Shown here: piece by piece, positions 1 to 8,379 of the stretch
How positions within the stretch are numbered: position 1 is the stretch's first letter
How the letters are laid out: each line of letters starts with the position of its first letter
Position numbers and translations under genes: made by a program
NCBI GenBank assembly: GCA_964371615.1
Contig: CAYJMS010000002.1
Span: 744,001-808,000 of the forward strand
DNA: 64,000 nucleotides
Direction of reading: 5' to 3'
Source: SpSt-333 sp964371615
Lineage (GTDB): Bacteria > Bacteroidota > Ignavibacteria > UBA10030 > UBA8401
Notes under the pieces: generated by a model
Seen by the model: the letters and a program-made list of their open reading frames with translations, nothing else
Told to the model about the DNA's origin: nothing
Database searches by the model: none

Positions 1-1
1 C

Positions 2-862
2 GCTGTGGTGGATGGTTCCGTTAATCTTTCAGATTACAGTGCGGTGGTGTGGTCTTTTGGAGATGAATCGTCCACCGACGAAACATTCGGAACGGCGGAG
101 CGGGCAAAGGCGGCCGCATACCTTCAGCAGGGAGGAAAACTCTTTGCGAACGGTTCGGAGATCGCGTATGATCTGGACAGGGCTTCCGGGCCGTCAACGG
201 AGGCGAGAGAATTCTTCAATAATTTTCTGAAAGCGGATTACGCCGGCGATGATGCGGATAATTTTACTGTGAACGGTTCCGCGGGATCATTCCTGGAGGG
301 AGTGTCATTATCATACGGCGATACGCTGCAGGGTTCGCCATACCGTGAGGATTATCCCGATCATGTCGCGGCATTCGGCGGAAGCGCCGTCGTGGCACAA
401 TATCAAAACGGCTTGAACGCCGCCACAGCATTTACCGGAACATTCCCTTCCGGCACAAGCGCCGGTGCGGTGGTCTTTCTCGGCATTCCGTTTGAGACGA
501 TCCACTCACAGGTGAACCGGGATGCGCTGATGACCAAAGTGCTGAACTATTTCGGCATCGTGACATCCGTGATCGAACGAGGCAGCGCCGATATGCCGGA
601 ACATTACTCACTGGAACAGAATTATCCGAATCCGTTTAATCCATCCACCACATTCCGATTTTCTGTTGCGCAGCAGGGGCCGGTGACACTGAAAATCTAC
701 GATCTGCTCGGCAAAGAGATTGCCGTGCCGGTGAACGCCGACCTCTCTCCCGGACAGTATGCGGTGCAGTGGAATGCGGCGGGACTCTCTTCCGGCATGT
801 ATCTGTACCGATTGCAGGGAAAGAATTTCTCCGCAACCAAAAAATTTGTTTTAGCAAAGTGA
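2..862 (+). CDS. C-terminal part of a secreted protein with type IX sorting domain (5' truncated)
   Basis: The reading frame is open to the window edge, so the N-terminus is missing. About 190 residues form a soluble domain containing a VVWSFGDES stretch and a GGKLFANGSEIAYDLD stretch, a pattern I associate with glutamine-amidotransferase-like domains in secreted proteins of this group; the function is not known. The last 85 residues are a typical T9SS type A sorting domain: EQNYPNPFNPST, then beta strands with KIYDLLGKE and SGMYLYRL, ending KKFVLAK. The protein should be exported across the outer membrane and anchored or released there. The next gene begins 4 bases after the stop, so the two are probably co-transcribed. 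Confidence 0.8.
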   Translation, partial: AVVDGSVNLSDYSAVVWSFGDESSTDETFGTAERAKAAAYLQQGGKLFANGSEIAYDLDRASGPSTEAREFFNNFLKADYAGDDADNFTVNGSAGSFLEGVSLSYGDTLQGSPYREDYPDHVAAFGGSAVVAQYQNGLNAATAFTGTFPSGTSAGAVVFLGIPFETIHSQVNRDALMTKVLNYFGIVTSVIERGSADMPEHYSLEQNYPNPFNPSTTFRFSVAQQGPVTLKIYDLLGKEIAVPVNADLSPGQYAVQWNAAGLSSGMYLYRLQGKNFSATKKFVLAK

Positions 863-866
863 CCAT

Positions 867-1826
867 ATGAAAACCATCATTTTTTCTTCGATTCTCTTCC
901 TCTCCCTTGCCTATTCGCAATATACCTACACAGTGGAAAATGTCGGCGGCGCCCGGCGTGCGGGTGAAACGAATCAGTTCCGGATGACAGTACAGAATGC
1001 GGGAAGAACCGCATACACGATCGAGCGGACAATTCCCTTCGACGTTCCGTATCCGCTCATCAGTTTCAACACGGCGACCGGCATGACCGTGCTGCGGTAT
1101 GTTTTTGATGGATTTGTGGAAATGTATCATCCCAACGGGAAAAAAATCTGGGAACATGCTTTCTTTAAAGATGAAGCACCCAATTACGAACGGACGATCG
1201 GTGCGGCAATCGGGAAATATTCTGTCTATTTTCTTGTTTCCGATGCCTATCGGGAAAAAGCGCTCGTCTATCAATTTGCGCTCGACGGCGTCCTTCGCTG
1301 GACGACAACGCTCCCCCATCAATACGCGTATGAGATCGCTGTTTCCGATAACGAAGAGACGATTATTGCCGGAAGTTATCTGGCGTTGGAAGACGAAGTA
1401 CGACAATCTGCCGCAATGCTGAACTTTCGCGGAGCAATTGAAGGAAATATCGATCTCCTCTTCCGAAAAGCCGTTTTTTCCGACGACGGCGGATTTATCG
1501 CATTAAGTTCCGAACGCGAAGCGGTGATCGTCTCTCGCTCCACAAAACAGGAATTAGCGCGCACTAAAAAGCAAACCGACGGCATCATCACCGACATGAT
1601 CTGGAACGGGAATACCCTGCTGGTGCTGGAATCCAATGTCGTGACGCCGAACGACGGCCGGTTTTACTATGCGGATCCGTCCATAATCAACTATACAACG
1701 GATTTAAAAACGATTTCAACGAAGAAATTAGAAGGATTGAAGTTCCTTGAATCCGAACTTCGCCGAAATAATAGTTTGATTGAATTAATTCTTGATAAGA
1801 GGAAAACTGTAAGAGTAGTTGAGTAG
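867..1826 (+). CDS. Secreted protein of unknown function, possible beta-propeller
   Basis: A 319-residue protein with a clear signal peptide (MKTIIFSSILFLSLAYSQ, probable cleavage after AYS). The body shows repeated short beta-strand blocks with a regular pattern (YEIAVSDNEETIIAGSYL, KAVFSDDGGFIALSS, DMIWNGNTLLVLES) typical of WD/PQQ-type propellers, but no family signature is strong enough to name. It starts 4 bases after the T9SS-domain gene. The last codons and the stop lie inside an 8-bp microsatellite, so the final residues (RVVE) may not be ancestral. The cargo and role are unknown. Confidence 0.7.
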   Translation: MKTIIFSSILFLSLAYSQYTYTVENVGGARRAGETNQFRMTVQNAGRTAYTIERTIPFDVPYPLISFNTATGMTVLRYVFDGFVEMYHPNGKKIWEHAFFKDEAPNYERTIGAAIGKYSVYFLVSDAYREKALVYQFALDGVLRWTTTLPHQYAYEIAVSDNEETIIAGSYLALEDEVRQSAAMLNFRGAIEGNIDLLFRKAVFSDDGGFIALSSEREAVIVSRSTKQELARTKKQTDGIITDMIWNGNTLLVLESNVVTPNDGRFYYADPSIINYTTDLKTISTKKLEGLKFLESELRRNNSLIELILDKRKTVRVVE

Positions 1827-1862
1827 TTGAGTAGTTGAGTAGTTGAGTAGGTGAGTAGTTGA
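1813..1862. repeat. 8-bp microsatellite (GAGTAGTT)n
   Basis: About six tandem copies of GAGTAGTT, one with a T-to-G change. The first copies encode the end of the preceding gene, whose stop TAG at 1824-1826 is part of the repeat. It is followed by AT-rich ATGAATGATGA-like simple sequence to about 1930. Confidence 0.9.
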
Positions 1863-1869
1863 GAGAAGG

Positions 1870-1901
<32 letters not shown>

Positions 1902-1957
1902 GCGTAACGAGTAACGATTAATGATTAATTATGAATGCAGTCAAAACCAACTAATTT

Positions 1958-2029
1958 CTTTGCGCCTTTGCGTGAGTTGCTTTTGATTTTCTTCTTATCC
2001 TTTGTGATTTGGTGTCTTGGTGGTTGATT
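1958..2029. repeat. Dispersed repeat, CTTTGCGCCTTTGCGTGAG family, copy 1
   Basis: Contains CTTTGCGCCTTTGCGTGAG followed by a T-rich stretch and TTTGTGATTTGGTGTCTTGG. A similar block recurs near 3276-3405, where it forms the 3' end of acpS. No coding function is apparent. Confidence 0.7.
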
Positions 2030-2107
2030 AATGAATGATTGCAAAATTACAAGATTGCAAGATTACAAGATTCGAGGTTAGTAATTTTTTATTCGTTCCA
2101 AAAAAGC

Positions 2108-2740
2108 GTTAACCGCAAAGTGCGCAAAGGTTTCGCAAAGATATCTCATGGTAGGGCAGGCATTCCTGCCTGCCAAACATCCCCCCCCAACAACAATTAC
2201 AAATCTAACGTTCCATAAAAAGCGTTAACCGCAAAGTGCGCAAAGGCTACGCAAAGATATATCGTGGTAGGGCAGGCATTCCTGCCTGCCAAACATTCCC
2301 CCCCAACAACAATTACAAATCTAACGTTCCAAAAAAAGCGTTAACCGCAAAGTGCGCAAAGGTTTCTCATGGTAGGGCAGGCATTCCTGCCTGCCAAACA
2401 TCCTCACCCAACAACAATTACAAATCTAACGTTCCATAAAAAGTGTTAACCGCAAAGTGCGCAAAGGCTACGCAAAGATATATCGTGGTAGGGCAGGCAN
2501 NNNNNNNNNNNNNNNNNNNNNNNNNNNNNNNNNNNNNNNNNNNNNNNNNNNNNNNNNNNNNNNNNNNNNNNNNNNNNNNNNNNNNNNNNNNNNNNNNNNG
2601 TTAACCGCAAAGTGCGCAAAGGCTACGCAAAGATATATCGTGGTAGGGCAGGCATTCCTGCCTGCCAAACATCCCCCCCCAACAACAATTACAAATCTAA
2701 CGTTCCATAAAAACGTTAACTGCAAAGATCGCAAAGAAAA
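2108..2740. repeat. Tandem repeat, about 115-bp unit, at least five copies plus a partial copy
   Basis: Units begin GTTAACCGCAAAGTGCGC at 2108, 2224, 2340, 2445 and 2600, with a partial unit at 2715. Spacing is 116, 116 and 105 bp before the gap. Each unit carries the hairpin GGCAGGC-ATTCCT-GCCTGCC and the block CAACAACAATTACAAATC. The third unit lacks about 11 bp (CGCAAAGATAT region). Short open frames here are artefacts of the repeat. The true copy number is unknown because of the assembly gap. Confidence 0.9.
2500..2599. other. Assembly gap of exactly 100 N
   Basis: One hundred N bases lie inside the tandem repeat array. The round number indicates a default scaffold gap, so the real distance and number of repeat units are not known. 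Confidence 0.98.
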
Positions 2741-2800
2741 GCGCTCGTATAGCTTGAAATTAGAATTGTGGAATTAAATGCATTATCATTATCAATATTA

Positions 2801-3267
2801 TGTCACCCCCTAAGGGGCAGGCCCGTCGGGGTTTGGATACGTTGGGAGTTGAATTATTATAATAATGACACCCCCTAAGGGGCAGGCCCTTCGGCGTTTT
2901 TTAAGTCATAATATTTCATAGAGAAAATAATCCCGAAGGGATGGCATTATTATAACACAGAATTCCGAATTTGCGTGAAAACTCCGAAGGAGTGACATAC
3001 ACAATCTGGAGGGACCGGTTTAATTATGGAATTTGGTAACTGCAGAATTGTGGAATTGAAATCCCTTGTCTCGGCATAATGAAGCTACAGCCTCGCCTGC
3101 CCGCCATGCTGTACCTTTTGGCGGGCTCGGGATGAGCAATAATAGAAATAAAAATATTTGTTCACCCTGAGCTCGAGATTTATTTCACCCCTTCGGGGTT
3201 CATTACATTTCTCTTAAAACTAATTACTATAATAATGGCACTCCCTAAGGGGCAGGCCGCAGGCGGG
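2801..3267. repeat. Gene-free stretch with dispersed short palindromic repeats
   Basis: Three copies of a CACCCCCTAAGGGGCAGGCC-like element occur at about 2801-2833, 2867-2898 and 3237-3267 (third copy CACTCCC), the latter two preceded by ATAATAATG. Between them are CCCGAAGGGATGG (about 2932), CTCCGAAGGAGTG (about 2982), a hairpin GCCCGCC (3099-3105) with GGCGGGC (3120-3126), and CACCCCTTCGGGG (about 3186). These look like non-coding interspersed repeats; no gene is seen. Confidence 0.75.
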
Positions 3268-3275
3268 AAATAAAT

Positions 3276-3405
3276 TTTGTGATTTTGTGTTTTTGTGGCT
3301 GATTTTGCTTTTGTTTTGTTTTTTCTTTTGTGATATTGTGGCCGATTTTGGATTTTTATTTATTATCCCTTTGCGGCTTTGTGTGAGCTGTTTTTGTTTT
3401 TCTCT
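3276..3405. repeat. Dispersed repeat, CTTTGCG...GTGTGAG family, copy 2
   Basis: T/G-rich sequence with TTGTGATTTTGTGTTTTTGTGG and then CTTTGCGGCTTTGTGTGAG, closely matching the block at 1958. Its right part is read on the minus strand as the last dozen codons of acpS. Confidence 0.65.
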
Positions 3406-3764
3406 ATCACTACATACGCGATGACGGTCGTATCCGAATGAGACATCGATAAAAAGACCGAACAATCCTTCAACACGTCTGCCGTTTTGCCGTACAATTC
3501 AAAACTTGGTTTGCCGATCGGATCGTTTTTCACTTCGACGTTTTTCCATTCAAAGTCCCCGGACCAGCCGGTAGAGATCGCCTTGGCAAACGCCTCTTTT
3601 GCCGCGAAACGTGCGGCGTAGTGCTGCGTGGGAAGTTGTTTGGATGAACAATATTTGATCTCGCTCTCCGTAAAGAGTTTCTTCAGGAAGAAGTGGCCGT
3701 ATTCGTCGATGGAGTTCTGGATACGTTCGATCTCGATGATATCAACGCCGATGCCGATGATCAT
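3363..3764 (-). CDS. acpS: Holo-[acyl-carrier-protein] synthase
   Basis: This enzyme transfers 4'-phosphopantetheine from CoA to the serine of apo-ACP, activating it for fatty acid synthesis. The 133-residue protein shows the family motifs IGIGVDIIEIERI at the N-terminus (Mg-binding Asp), FTESEIKYC, and RFAAKEAFAKA (Mg-binding Glu, Lys). A weak AGGA lies 6 bases before the ATG. It starts 7 bases after the stop of the upstream WD40 lipoprotein gene. The tail KNKNSSHKAAKG is encoded by a dispersed repeat and probably extends past the ancestral end. Confidence 0.93.
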   Translation of the reverse strand: MIIGIGVDIIEIERIQNSIDEYGHFFLKKLFTESEIKYCSSKQLPTQHYAARFAAKEAFAKAISTGWSGDFEWKNVEVKNDPIGKPSFELYGKTADVLKDCSVFLSMSHSDTTVIAYVVIEKNKNSSHKAAKG

Positions 3765-3771
3765 GATATTC

Positions 3772-5877
3772 CTATGGAGTAAATTTTGTCCAGCGGTTCC
3801 CGATTGACCAGATGGTGATCGTTCCGTTTAGGCCGCCTGTTGCCAGGTACGAATTGACAGAATTATACGCGAGCACATTCAACGCGCCGGAACCGGCGGA
3901 AATATTCGTATACATGAAGGGCCGTTTCACGGAAAACGTGCCGATGTATCCGTCATATCCGCAGGATGCCAGCGTCAGACCGTCCGGGCTGTACTCCAGT
4001 GCATAGGACGAGGTGCTGAGGCGATTAAAATATGTCGACGTGTCACCGCCTGCCGAAGTGAGCACCACGATCGGATTCCAGAATGTCGTTGATTGCCCAA
4101 CAGCAATCCTGGATCCGTCGCCGTTGAAATCCGCCGTATTTATACCGTTCAACTGGAACGTTTTGCTCCATATCAAAGCGCCGTTTCCGGCGTTCCAGTA
4201 CCGGACTGCATTATCTTTTCCGCCGGAGACAATCTCCGTTCCGTTCGGATGGAACCGTATGGCGGTAACCGAATCGACATGTCCTGCGTGGGATGAATGG
4301 ATCAGTCCGTTCGAGACATTCCACACCCGTGCCATTGAATCAGCCCCGGCGCTGGCGAGTAATGTTCCCGTCGGATTAAAATGGAGGTCGCGTACTCTGC
4401 CGGTATGAGCGGAGATTGTTCGCTGTAATGCCCCGCCGGAAACATTCCAGATCTTTATTGTGCCGTCACCGCCTCCTGTCGCCATAAGGTTTCCGTCCGG
4501 ACTGACAGCAAGCGCATAGACGCCGTTCGTGACCGGTGTAATGGATTGCACCTGCGTGCCGTTGTCGGCATTCCAAATTTTGACGGCATCGTCGGCGTGC
4601 GTTGTGATCACCAGCGCGGAATTCGGAACAAATTTCAGTGCGGTCACTTTCGCCGGCGAGTACGTCAGATCGCGTATCTTATTGTAGGATGGAAACCAAC
4701 CGGCAAATACCGTCTGGGAGTAGGAGGAAAGATTGGAATCGGTAAACGCTCTGACTCTCCATTGATATTCGAGAGTCGAATCCAGCGATGTGTCGATCCA
4801 TGCGGTGTCATTCGGACCGGTGCGAAATACTTCGGCAAATGCGGAGACGCCGTAGCTCAGCCGTTCAATGGAAAATCCTTTCTCAAAGAGAGTGTAGTCT
4901 TTCCATGTAATCCTGGCGGAAGTCGGATTCACATGCTCCACAGCGATTCCGGACGGAGCAGAAAACGTAATCTGCTGAGCGACGATATTGGAATAGGCGC
5001 TGGTGTTGTATTTACTGAACGCCCTCGCACGGAAGTAGTAGGTTGTTCCCGCTTTATATGTCCCGGTCAGCGTTACCGATCGAGTCCCGGAAGGAATGGT
5101 CGCCATTTTCACATAACTGCCGTTCCCGATGCGTTGCTCCACTTCCACATATTCCTCAAACGAGTTCGTCCCCTGTTGCCAGCGCAATTCGATCAATGTA
5201 TCCGTGAGCGTATTGACATGAAGCCCTGACGGCGGCGAGAGGACGACATAGACAATCTGCGAATTCGAAAATTTGCTTTTCATCGTATCCTGCACCGCGC
5301 GGATCATGTACACGTACCGGATATTCGCGGTAAAAATTCCCTGCACATCCGTCGTGACGGTATTCGGCGGGATTGTCTTTTTCAGAAAAAAGCCGCTGTC
5401 GTTGATGCTCTCGAAGAGATGAAACGCCGTTTCGTGTGAGGAATTATCGTTCCAGGTAAACCGCATCACCGTATCGTTGACGACCGACACTCCCAGGTTA
5501 CTGGGGGAAAAACGGTACGTTACGATCGACACTTTCTGCGATTCGGTGGAATTGCTGTCTGTGTCGTACGCCCGTGCATACAGCACGTGCGGAGTGCTGT
5601 CGGGATATTGTTCGGTATTCCAGATATATTCGTACGGTTCGTACAGCAACACCCCGCCCGGCGGTATCTGGTCGTCGATAAACAGATGAACTTTGGCAAT
5701 ACCGCGGTCATCGAACGCTTCAATCAGGATTTTCGTGGAATCGAGTATACGGGTTGTCGCGGTCGGGGTCACGATCCGCACTTCCGGTTCGGGTGGAATG
5801 TTGACCTCTTCAATGTCGCAACCGGAGTTGAACACAATGATCGTCAGCAGCGAGGAAATAAAAAGAATAGTGCGCAT
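3772..5877 (-). CDS. Lipoprotein with Ig-like, fibronectin type III and WD40 repeats
   Basis: I place the start at 5877 (MRTILFISSLL), which gives a lipoprotein signal with lipobox FNSGC (Cys20) and 701 residues; longer starts read into a mobile-element end. After a Pro-rich linker comes an Ig-like domain (about 33-118), then about three FN3 domains (about 120-410), then a C-terminal WD40 propeller (about 420-701) with repeats such as SPDGNLMATGGGDGTIKIWN and NPTGTLLASAGADSMARVWN. It is likely an outer-membrane or periplasmic binding scaffold; the ligand is unknown. Pairing with acpS is probably positional only. Confidence 0.85.
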   Translation of the reverse strand: MRTILFISSLLTIIVFNSGCDIEEVNIPPEPEVRIVTPTATTRILDSTKILIEAFDDRGIAKVHLFIDDQIPPGGVLLYEPYEYIWNTEQYPDSTPHVLYARAYDTDSNSTESQKVSIVTYRFSPSNLGVSVVNDTVMRFTWNDNSSHETAFHLFESINDSGFFLKKTIPPNTVTTDVQGIFTANIRYVYMIRAVQDTMKSKFSNSQIVYVVLSPPSGLHVNTLTDTLIELRWQQGTNSFEEYVEVEQRIGNGSYVKMATIPSGTRSVTLTGTYKAGTTYYFRARAFSKYNTSAYSNIVAQQITFSAPSGIAVEHVNPTSARITWKDYTLFEKGFSIERLSYGVSAFAEVFRTGPNDTAWIDTSLDSTLEYQWRVRAFTDSNLSSYSQTVFAGWFPSYNKIRDLTYSPAKVTALKFVPNSALVITTHADDAVKIWNADNGTQVQSITPVTNGVYALAVSPDGNLMATGGGDGTIKIWNVSGGALQRTISAHTGRVRDLHFNPTGTLLASAGADSMARVWNVSNGLIHSSHAGHVDSVTAIRFHPNGTEIVSGGKDNAVRYWNAGNGALIWSKTFQLNGINTADFNGDGSRIAVGQSTTFWNPIVVLTSAGGDTSTYFNRLSTSSYALEYSPDGLTLASCGYDGYIGTFSVKRPFMYTNISAGSGALNVLAYNSVNSYLATGGLNGTITIWSIGNRWTKFTP

Positions 5878-5903
5878 GATGGTAATACGTAAAGTCACTG
5901 ACA

Positions 5904-6029
5904 CTAGAGGCGATTTCAAAAATACCAAATCAATGTCATGCCGAGCGAAGTCGAGGCATGATTTTCACTCTCTTGTCACCCCTCGACTACGCTCGGGGTG
6001 ACAATCTTTATTTATTAGAGTGAATCTAG
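5904..6029. mobile_element. MITE-like palindromic element, copy 1
   Basis: Starts CTAGAGGCGATTTCAAAAAT and ends with an imperfect inverted copy finishing ATCTAG (about 14 of 21 bases match). Inside are two partial palindromes, ATGCC...GGCAT and TGTCACCCC...GGGGTGACA. A related element with the same CTAG ends lies at 14982-15135. There is no coding capacity. It sits 27 bp upstream of the WD40 lipoprotein start. Confidence 0.6.
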
Positions 6030-6080
6030 ATGAATATAATCCACATCTGCCGCATTATCAATCGAAATATTCCCCCGTAC

Positions 6081-6109
6081 TTGATACGCGGCTGCGCATT
6101 TACTACATT
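6081..6109 (+). promoter_or_regulatory. Possible sigma-70-type promoter for the lipoprotein/TonB cluster
   Basis: TTGATA (6081-6086), a 17-bp spacer and TACATT (6104-6109), 68 bp before the first lipoprotein gene. The match is moderate (5/6 and 4/6 to consensus). Confidence 0.35.
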
Positions 6110-6177
6110 GCGTAAACGGCACCATCGTCCGTGTCACGATTGCATCTCGTTAATATCCGGTCTACTCCGGTACGACA

Positions 6178-6870
6178 ATGATCTCACGCCACTCGATACT
6201 GCTGCTGACGACGCTATTACTGATACTCGCCGGTTGCGACGATGCCCTACCGGAGTATTCCCAGCCGGAGGATATCTTCATCGTCGATGTTCAGTATTAT
6301 GATACGACCCAGTTCACATTCTACAGCACCAATATCAGCGATACGCTGACGGTGTACCGGTTTTTCGGTCAGCCGATTGATTACGTCGCATGGGCGAGAA
6401 ATCCGTCCAATCCATACATTTTTTCCGGCACTCCGATCAATATGTATTTTCAAATGTACATCGAGAATATCTACGAAGAGACCATCCAATCGCCGGCAGA
6501 AGTGCATGCGACGCTCGAAATCTGGTCGAAAGACCATCCGGGAATCCGTTCTACCGAATCGTTCGATAATTCCATCTTTCAGGGATCGCCGCTCTACTCT
6601 TTCTCTACCCGCACCTTTACGATCGATCCCGGCAAAAAATTATACTTTATCGTCGACTGGGATTTTTTGATGGATAACGGCCAGTTCATCCATGAATATG
6701 GCCGCGCTCCCAAAGGAGGCGGAACGATTGGGAAAATTGAAGAAATCATCTACTCCGATCTCCCTCTGTTGGTCCGGTTTTCGATTCAACTAACGGATCG
6801 TTCGAAGGTGTATAGTATCGAACGCGAAATTCCGTTGAAGTTACGGTGTCTCTACTATTGGTTTGGGTGA
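6178..6870 (+). CDS. Lipoprotein of the LPEY/YEETIQ family, paralogue 1
   Basis: A 230-residue protein with lipobox LAGC (Cys19) followed by DDALPEY. It is one of four tandem paralogues sharing C-[DE]-D-x-LP-[EV]-Y right after the lipid cysteine, a central N-[IV]-YEET-[IF]-Q motif, an [IL]-x-PG-x-x-[IL]-YF-like segment and a C-terminal R-x-S-[IV]-x-[LV] strand. It is closest to paralogue 2, sharing QFTFY/LFTFY, TNxSDTLTxY, GSPxYS and WDFxMDNG. Mostly beta structure is expected. No known family was recognised. It is first in a plus-strand run ending in a TonB receptor. Confidence 0.75.
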   Translation: MISRHSILLLTTLLLILAGCDDALPEYSQPEDIFIVDVQYYDTTQFTFYSTNISDTLTVYRFFGQPIDYVAWARNPSNPYIFSGTPINMYFQMYIENIYEETIQSPAEVHATLEIWSKDHPGIRSTESFDNSIFQGSPLYSFSTRTFTIDPGKKLYFIVDWDFLMDNGQFIHEYGRAPKGGGTIGKIEEIIYSDLPLLVRFSIQLTDRSKVYSIEREIPLKLRCLYYWFG

Positions 6871-6877
6871 GGCGACT

Positions 6878-7603
6878 ATGACAACGATAGACTGTCGGTC
6901 TCTTTGTTCATTTTTTTTCTTCATCGTCGCGCTGTGGGGGATGATAGTCCTCCCCGGCTGTGAGGATCTGCTTCCGGAGTACCGTGAGCCCGATGATCTG
7001 TTCGCACTGGTGTTGTTACAGCACGATTCCACGCTCTTCACATTTTACGATACCAATCGCAGCGATACGTTGACGCTGTACAAATATCTGACGTTCGGTG
7101 ATTATGCCATGCTGGCGATGAATCCCGAATTCAACAGCCAGTACTATTGGTTTTCCAATCCGTTTTATTTCAACAGCGAATTCTATCTGGAAAATATTTA
7201 CGAGGAAACGATCCAGTCAAAAACCGACGTGCAGGGGCGGTTTGAAATCTGGCCGACGAAACATCCCGACGTTCGACGGACGATCATTCTGGACAATACG
7301 CTTTTTCTCGGATCGCCTCAATATTCGCACATCACCAAAACGTTCACCATTCAACCGGGAGAGCGGTTATACTTCTCCATTGGTTGGGATTTTATGATGG
7401 ATAACGGAATGTACATACACCGGTACGCTTCGAACCATAGCGATACGAAAGTGACCAGTTCGTATACCAATTTCACGTATCCTCCGCTCTCCATTACCAT
7501 GCGCTTATCGGTCAGCGTACGGGAAGCATCCAAGGTCTATATAATAGAAAAAGAATTTCCTTTGTTATTACAGTGCCATTATTTTGCCATGCCGGATCAA
7601 TAA
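6878..7603 (+). CDS. Lipoprotein of the LPEY/YEETIQ family, paralogue 2
   Basis: I prefer the start at 6878 because GGGTGAGG lies just upstream, overlapping the stop of paralogue 1. The protein has 241 residues with a long hydrophobic signal and lipobox LPGC followed by EDLLPEY. Shared family blocks are NIYEETIQ, IWPTKHPDVR, GSPQYS, FTIQPGERLYFSIGWDFMMDNG and SKVYIIEKEFPL. The stop TAA overlaps the next start (TAATG), so the two are translationally linked. Unknown surface or periplasmic role. Confidence 0.75.
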   Translation: MTTIDCRSLCSFFFFIVALWGMIVLPGCEDLLPEYREPDDLFALVLLQHDSTLFTFYDTNRSDTLTLYKYLTFGDYAMLAMNPEFNSQYYWFSNPFYFNSEFYLENIYEETIQSKTDVQGRFEIWPTKHPDVRRTIILDNTLFLGSPQYSHITKTFTIQPGERLYFSIGWDFMMDNGMYIHRYASNHSDTKVTSSYTNFTYPPLSITMRLSVSVREASKVYIIEKEFPLLLQCHYFAMPDQ

Positions 7604-8253
7604 TGTCACCACATCAGGCTTTGTATAGAGTCTCTATTCGATCCATTGTCCGGATATCCCTTCCGGCGATGATTGTTATCGTTTCGCTCACCGTTTGCGA
7701 AGATCCGTTGCCCGTGTATGTTGCTCCGGAGAGAATATTCGAGGCGCGGTTCGTTTCACTGACACCGGATACGCTTACCATTCGCACAAACGGTTCAGGG
7801 ACGCAGGCTCAATATCCGATACTGATTATATCCTACACAATTACAAATGTCTATGAAGAGACAATCCAATTACCGGTTGATCTTACCGGTTCGGTCGAAA
7901 TCCGGATTCCCACGCGTCCCGAAATTAACAGCTCCGTTCTCGTATCAAACGAGAACATCGTGCCCACTACTGCATTCGACCGTGATGCGAATGTTTTGAC
8001 GTTACCGCCCGGTTCTTCGATCTATATCCAGGCAGCCGTCAACCCAAAATTAAACACCGGATATTACCTCCACCGATATACAACGATTCGTCTGCGGGAA
8101 TTGCGGTACTATGAATTTCTTTATTATAATTATTATAACCCTCTGACAGTTGCGCACCGTTTGAGCATTCAACTGGAACAAACCACAACCGGTATATCGG
8201 TGTCCGACGAGAGCATACTGGTGATTACAGGCCTTGAACCGATGCCGAGATGA
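7603..8253 (+). CDS. Lipoprotein of the LPEY/YEETIQ family, paralogue 3
   Basis: Starts at the ATG of the TAATG overlap with paralogue 2, giving 216 residues. The signal region ends in LTVC, an atypical lipobox with Val before Cys, then EDPLPVY. The family blocks are NVYEETIQ, EIRIPTRPEINSS, LPPGSSIYIQAAVNPKLNTGYYLHRY and NPLTVAHRLSIQL. It is closer to paralogue 4 than to 1 and 2, so the cluster probably grew by two rounds of duplication. Whether the LTVC site is lipidated is uncertain. Confidence 0.72.
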   Translation: MSPHQALYRVSIRSIVRISLPAMIVIVSLTVCEDPLPVYVAPERIFEARFVSLTPDTLTIRTNGSGTQAQYPILIISYTITNVYEETIQLPVDLTGSVEIRIPTRPEINSSVLVSNENIVPTTAFDRDANVLTLPPGSSIYIQAAVNPKLNTGYYLHRYTTIRLRELRYYEFLYYNYYNPLTVAHRLSIQLEQTTTGISVSDESILVITGLEPMPR

Positions 8254-8379
8254 CAACCAACTTTTTGGCAAAATATCAACTCTTCTGCATTGAGTTATTG
8301 AAGTTTGGGCTGTTTCCTTCTATATTTATTTAAGGATAACATTTTTAGGGAATTCACCGATACAGACAATTGGAGCACA

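Noticed and set aside
2108..2740. CRISPR array
   Set aside because: Units are about 115 bp and continuous; there are no short repeats with unique spacers and no cas genes.
2236..2777. Open frames translating the tandem repeat (GRAGIPACQT-like peptides)
   Set aside because: They only read the 115-bp repeat, run through the N gap and have no ribosome sites or homology-like composition.
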